Below, in pieces: positions 60,307 through 64,000 of a DNA stretch of 64,000 nucleotides (within the stretch, counting starts at the first letter, position 1; each line of letters starts with the position of its first letter). The DNA is taken from positions 60,764,501 through 60,828,500 of the forward strand of contig CM027381.1 of assembly GCA_015680905.1 (NCBI GenBank), in the 5' to 3' direction. The stretch is from Coptis chinensis (lineage: Eukaryota; Streptophyta; Magnoliopsida; Ranunculales; Ranunculaceae). Made by a program: the position numbers and the translations under genes. The notes under the pieces were generated by a model. That model was not told where the DNA came from and did no database searches. It saw only the letters and a program-made list of their open reading frames with translations.

Positions 60307-61795
60307 TGATAAGAGCCCAAAACTGTAGTTTTAACCCTTAATAATCATACTTTTAGACCAATTATATGAGTAATAATTAAGAGTTAATATCGATTCGTGT
60401 TTTTATGCATTTCAGGCTTCAAAGTAAATTATGTGCAGAAATGTGCCACTTTGATGATATAAAGGAGCAATGGTTAGTTGCTAAGGAATTCTATGATTAA
60501 AGGCCAAGATTCAAGAAGATAAAGCCTTTGTAATTCCCGGTCAAAAGGTGAAAAGTCAAAGTCCACGCGGGCAGAAATAAGGCACAAAGTCAGCAGAACT
60601 TCTGAAGACCGTATATTTGGACTCAGACCTCGGATTTGGGCCTACCTTATGTCAAAACAACCGGCTCGGAAAGAGCTTTCCAATGGTCTAAGCTTTGGCC
60701 CAATCAGAGGAGCAGAAGTGGACGAAAAGTCTGTTGAAGCCGAATCTAGCTAAAAGGGGTGCGTGGATGAAGGAAAGGTGGGTTTTGGGCTGATTCTCCG
60801 CCCAAAACATGGCTCAAGCCCATACACGATTTTGGATCTAATTTCCTCCATATCAACAAAGAAGACTTAACTCTTAAGATATCTAGGAGCTTAGGATAGA
60901 AAGTAGCCATTAGAATAGCTTCTAGATCTAGTTTTAATGGTTTTTAATTAAGTTTAGTTCCATTTCATTCCTTGTTTTAGATTAAACCCTTAAAATATTG
61001 TTATTTATTTGATTAGATTAATAAAATAGTTTATTATTATTCAAGTCTTTTTTCTTTGTCGTTACATTTATAGATCTAGTTTAAATTCTTGTTGATATCA
61101 TTTCTTAATTATTAATTAGATTTCAAGTATTGTTTGTTAAATTAGTAAAGTTGGAATCTTGATATTATGTTTAGTTTAGATTCATATGGAAATGATTATG
61201 AATGATTCTCGGCTAAACCTCCATTAGAGGGGGTTGAAAAGCTTTGATGAAAGCTTGATTCCGATTATCGTAGAGTCGTCGTAATTTCTATTCCACTCTA
61301 GAAATGATTAATTCACCATGAGAATGGGTTTAATCGTTCACATGCTAGTTATGAATTGGTAGAAGTGCCATGTGTAATTAGGGATTAGGAAGAACCAATT
61401 GTTCTGCATGGCAGTTCAATTCGGATTATGACGATTCGTCGTTAGTAAGTTAAATTGAGTTAAGGTGGAATCAATCCCCCCTAATTCCTTATCATAGAAT
61501 CAACGCAACATTCAGTAGTTAATTAGTCGTATCTTGTGGGTAGTTTCATCGTAGTTTATAATTCGTAAATCTCTCATTAGACTTTAGTTAAGATTATTTA
61601 TACTTAGAGAACATTACTATGTGAAAGAACTAGGAGTGGAACGAACTTCCTACTCCACTATATCTGTTCAATAGATAGAGAGTAGAACAATCTTTGATAA
61701 ACTAGGCATTTAATCTCGTAATCACGTTTAGTTTTACTTACGTTTTGAGTTTTATCGTTCATTTCGTAGGTAAACTAGTCTTTTTACGTTTATCA
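60307..61795 (+). mobile_element. Array LTR 6 (1489 bp), right edge of the array
   Basis: It runs from TGATAAGAGCCC to CGTTTATCA. It is directly followed at 61796 by accessory-ORF-like coding sequence. It belongs to the longer LTR subfamily (segment 60480-60560 present). Confidence 0.8.
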
Positions 61796-61984
61796 GAGAC
61801 TCTAACCAAGAAAATCATCGAACATGCTGAAATTTTGAAGCAAGCCACTGAAGATGTTTTGCATAAGGCTAATGAAGGCTTTGCTAAAGAAAAGGCTAAG
61901 TATGAGGAGGCTTCTGATGCTGAGTATAACAATGTTGATTCGGCTTTAAATGTCCTAGGTGATCGGTTGGAAGCTTTCAAATAA
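61796..61984 (+). pseudogene. Accessory-ORF fragment right of the LTR array (fossil)
   Basis: It begins E-T-L-T-K-K-I-I-E-H-A-E and runs 62 codons of heptad-like, charged sequence to a stop at 61982-61984. Composition and position (the outer side of LTR 6) match the accessory-ORF fragment that stops at 26801 on the other side of the array. It is evidence that the array entered an accessory ORF of the Tat-like element. Confidence 0.5.
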
Positions 61985-62809
61985 TATGTTCCTCATGCTA
62001 TCTGATCAGCTCCCAAATATGCGTTTTATTACCCATATATTACTGCATTACAGTCGCTCTTACGCTTAACGAAAAGACAACTCATAGCTTTTACTACCTT
62101 TTTCAGGTTAAGGAGTATTTCAGACCACTTATCATAAAAGCTGCATCTTATCACCAAAAGGAGCATTAATCACACTTATTATGAAGACCAGTAATTCTTT
62201 GTGGAAAAGTCTTTGAAAAAGTCAAAGTCAACCGGTCAAAGTCAATGGTTAAAGTCAATAGTCAAATGACTCAAATCAGAAGACCAAAGATGGAGGCCTT
62301 TATTTCAAATTATGAAGACTTATCCCTAAACCTATCTTGGTCAAGAAGGCACCAAAAGCAAAAGCAAAAAGTGAAAGGGGTGAGGTGCCTAGTTTAGAAT
62401 GGATGAGGGCAAATCTGTAAATGGCAAAAGTAGGGGTATATAGTAAAAAAGCAAAGGAGAGAAAATTCATCCATTGTCTTAGGATATAAATCGGCCATTT
62501 AGTTTGTTTATTTTCTTGTCTTCTTTTTCAATTCATGTTTTTAATTTCTTGTTGTTTTATTTCATGTTATTTCAATCAACTTGTTATTTCATTTCCTTTA
62601 TTTCAATCAACTTATTACTTGTTCTTTGTTTCAATCTTCATCTTGTTTGCTTGTTTCACTTTAATGTTTTAATCAATCTTCCTTGGTGATTTAATCGGGC
62701 AGTCATCAAATTGGATTGGGCAACCCCCAAAAAAAAAGAAATTTTACATGTTTGCCATAAAAGCCCAGGCCCAGCAACTAATTCAACCGGTCTCACCATA
62801 ACGAACCCC
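61985..62809. other. Non-coding spacer of the right Tat-like element
   Basis: AT-rich; contains a 'gtcaaagtcaa' repetitive patch at 62220-62260 and a T/C-rich stretch with several 'caatcaactt' words (62560-62640). No gene is supported. Confidence 0.45.
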
Positions 62810-63110
62810 TCGGACCGTTTGAGTGTACACTCAATCCCGCCATGTTGTTTGAGTGTACACTCAAACAATCCCGCCATGTTATTTGAGTATACACTCAAAT
62901 GATACCACCATATCGTTTGAGTATACACGCACTCGAGCTTAGCATGTCATTTGAGACTTGGCTCTCTAGAATCTCCATGGAACGGTCTGAGCATGCCGTT
63001 TGAGTATACACTCAAATGGTACCACCATGTCATTTGAGTGTACACTCAAGCGGCTTAACCACATCGTTTAAGTGTGAAATGAAACAGATATATGCAATGC
63101 CGTTTGGTAT
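62810..63110. repeat. Tandem array of 18-bp palindromes
   Basis: The perfect palindrome TTTGAGTGTACACTCAAA, or its variant with TATACA, occurs about six times (near 62818, 62848, 62882, 62916, 62999 and 63032). Some copies are separated by a 'cccgccatgtt' or 'accaccat(g/a)t' spacer giving units of 30 to 35 bases, others by longer gaps. Degenerate related words (catttgag, cgtttaagtgtg) extend to about 63180. Confidence 0.8.
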
Positions 63111-63180
63111 CACATGCAAGCGGTATGGCTGGGTCGTTTGGGGCTTCTATGGGGCGATATGGTGAAGTCGTTTGGACTAA

Positions 63181-63566
63181 AATAATTGAGAAGTTCTAAA
63201 CCAAGGAAATTCCTGATTAACCAATGATTAGCCCGATTAACCAATAAAAATTGATTACATAAACACCAATTACACTTTTCTTATACATAAACACCGAACA
63301 CTTTTCTTATAATACAAATTATTAATCGATCATAAGTGTATAATAATTTATTTAAACAATTATCTGCAAAATTGAATTAGTAATGATCAATTATCAGCAC
63401 ATTCCAATTGAATTAGGAAAATTGAAATCCAATTTAAAAAATTGGGTTAGGAACAACACAATTAGTTACACCAACACAATTACATGCACTCTGCACTCTT
63501 TATCTGTTATGACATAGTATCTACATAACAAAGTTAAAACATGTAATCAAACATGCCAAAATCTAA
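63181..63566. other. AT-rich spacer
   Basis: AT-rich sequence with two nearby 'gattaaccaat' words (63216 and 63235). No gene or transposon was recognised. Confidence 0.4.
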
Positions 63567-64000
63567 AATAATAATTTGTTTTATATCTAAACTTGTTATT
63601 TTTCATTTTTATTTTCAATTGTGAATCATAAACTAGTTTGGGGTTTGGGGTTCAGGGTTTACAAATTTCGTACCAACATATTTCACTTAATTATTCAAAA
63701 TAATAATTTGTTTTATATCTAAATTTGTTATTTTTTATTTTTTTTTCAAATTGTGAATTATAAACTAGTTTGGGGGGTTTGGGGTTTAGGGTTTATAAAT
63801 TTCGTACCAACATATTTCACTTAATTATTCGAAATAATAATTTGTTTTATATCTAAACTTGCTATTTTTTATTTTCTTTTTCAAATTTTGAATCATAAAC
63901 TAGTTTGGGGGGTTTAGGGTTTAGGGTTTACAAATTTCGTACCGACATAAAAAAAATTTAATTTCAAACATATTTCACTCAATTATCTAAATTTAAAATA
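63567..64000. repeat. 132-134-bp tandem repeat with telomere-like words
   Basis: Three full units start at about 63567, 63700 and 63834 and share 'ataataatttgttttatatc', 'aaactagtttgggg' and 'caaatttcgtacc'. A partial fourth reaches the window end. Each unit contains a short run like the plant telomere repeat TTTAGGG, clearest in unit 3 (ggtttagggtttagggttta). The array probably continues beyond the window. Confidence 0.85.

Larger units (their letters stand above)
26802..61795 (+). mobile_element. 35-kb Athila-like LTR array with six LTRs (composite, broken)
   Basis: Six LTRs sharing the start TGATAAGAGCCC lie head to tail at 26802, 28882, 39956, 54874, 58285 and 60307, separated by internal pieces of about 0.9, 9.6, 13.6, 2.1 and 0.5 kb. 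All are on the plus strand. The flanks are ggatg on the left and gagac on the right, so no target duplication spans the whole block. It is best explained by repeated ectopic recombination between related elements, possibly with nested insertion. The family is Athila-like Ty3/gypsy, judged from gag, protease, RT and an ATHILA ORF-1-like downstream gene. Every copy is broken; the array looks younger than its host element. Confidence 0.75.

Noticed and set aside
62810-63110. Palindromic repeats considered as a CRISPR array or origin
   Set aside because: Repeats lie in plant retroelement spacer DNA, intervals are themselves repeated, and no associated genes exist.
63567-64000. True telomere or chromosome end
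   Set aside because: TTTAGGG words are only one to three per 132-bp unit; a telomere would be pure heptamer repeats.

Overview
This is a piece of a plant nuclear genome, most likely a eudicot. The evidence is one spliced host gene of a plant chromatin-protein family, plant-type Ty3/gypsy retrotransposons of the Tat and Athila kinds, a hAT-like MITE, and telomere-like TTTAGGG words in a tandem repeat at the right edge. No bacterial-style operon, rRNA, tRNA or CRISPR array was seen.

Layout. (1) 1-9120 is the 3' part of a plus-strand Tat-like Ty3/gypsy element: the end of integrase, a 36-bp tandem-repeat spacer, an antisense accessory ORF on the minus strand, and a 3' LTR. Three younger insertions sit inside it: a solo LTR at 2079-2545, a solo LTR at 5710-6393 with CAATC target duplications, and a hAT-like MITE at 6770-7163 with 8-bp target duplications. 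(2) 9121-20376 is the host island. It holds a minus-strand gene of at least 10 exons (10823-19042) for a DDT-domain protein resembling Arabidopsis DDR4, a possible exon cluster downstream of it, and a LINE fragment upstream. The DDR4-like reading frame is interrupted as written, but the faults look like small sequence errors as much as true decay. (3) 20377-64000 is a second Tat-like element in the opposite orientation. Its 3' LTR (20377-20934) faces the host gene. Its accessory ORF runs on the plus strand, with its own TATA box and a 5'-UTR intron. Its spacer repeats lie at the right end of the window.

Inside this second element are a solo Athila-like LTR (24467-25956, GTATG target duplications) and a 35-kb block (26802-61795). 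The block contains six related LTRs separated by internal pieces of very different length, all in the same orientation. One inter-LTR segment (28882 to about 41320) has gag, protease and two ORFs after pol but no recognisable RT or integrase. Another (44650-54873) carries protease, RT, RNase H and integrase. All copies are broken fossils.

The most interesting features are the antisense accessory transcription unit shared by both Tat-like elements, the LTR-punctuated array with its ladder of internal lengths, conserved hairpins and repeated polypurine-like tracts in the Athila-like 3' regions, and tandem palindromes in the right spacer. Everything was read by eye. Boundaries supported by target duplications or splice sites are good to a few bases; the others are approximate.
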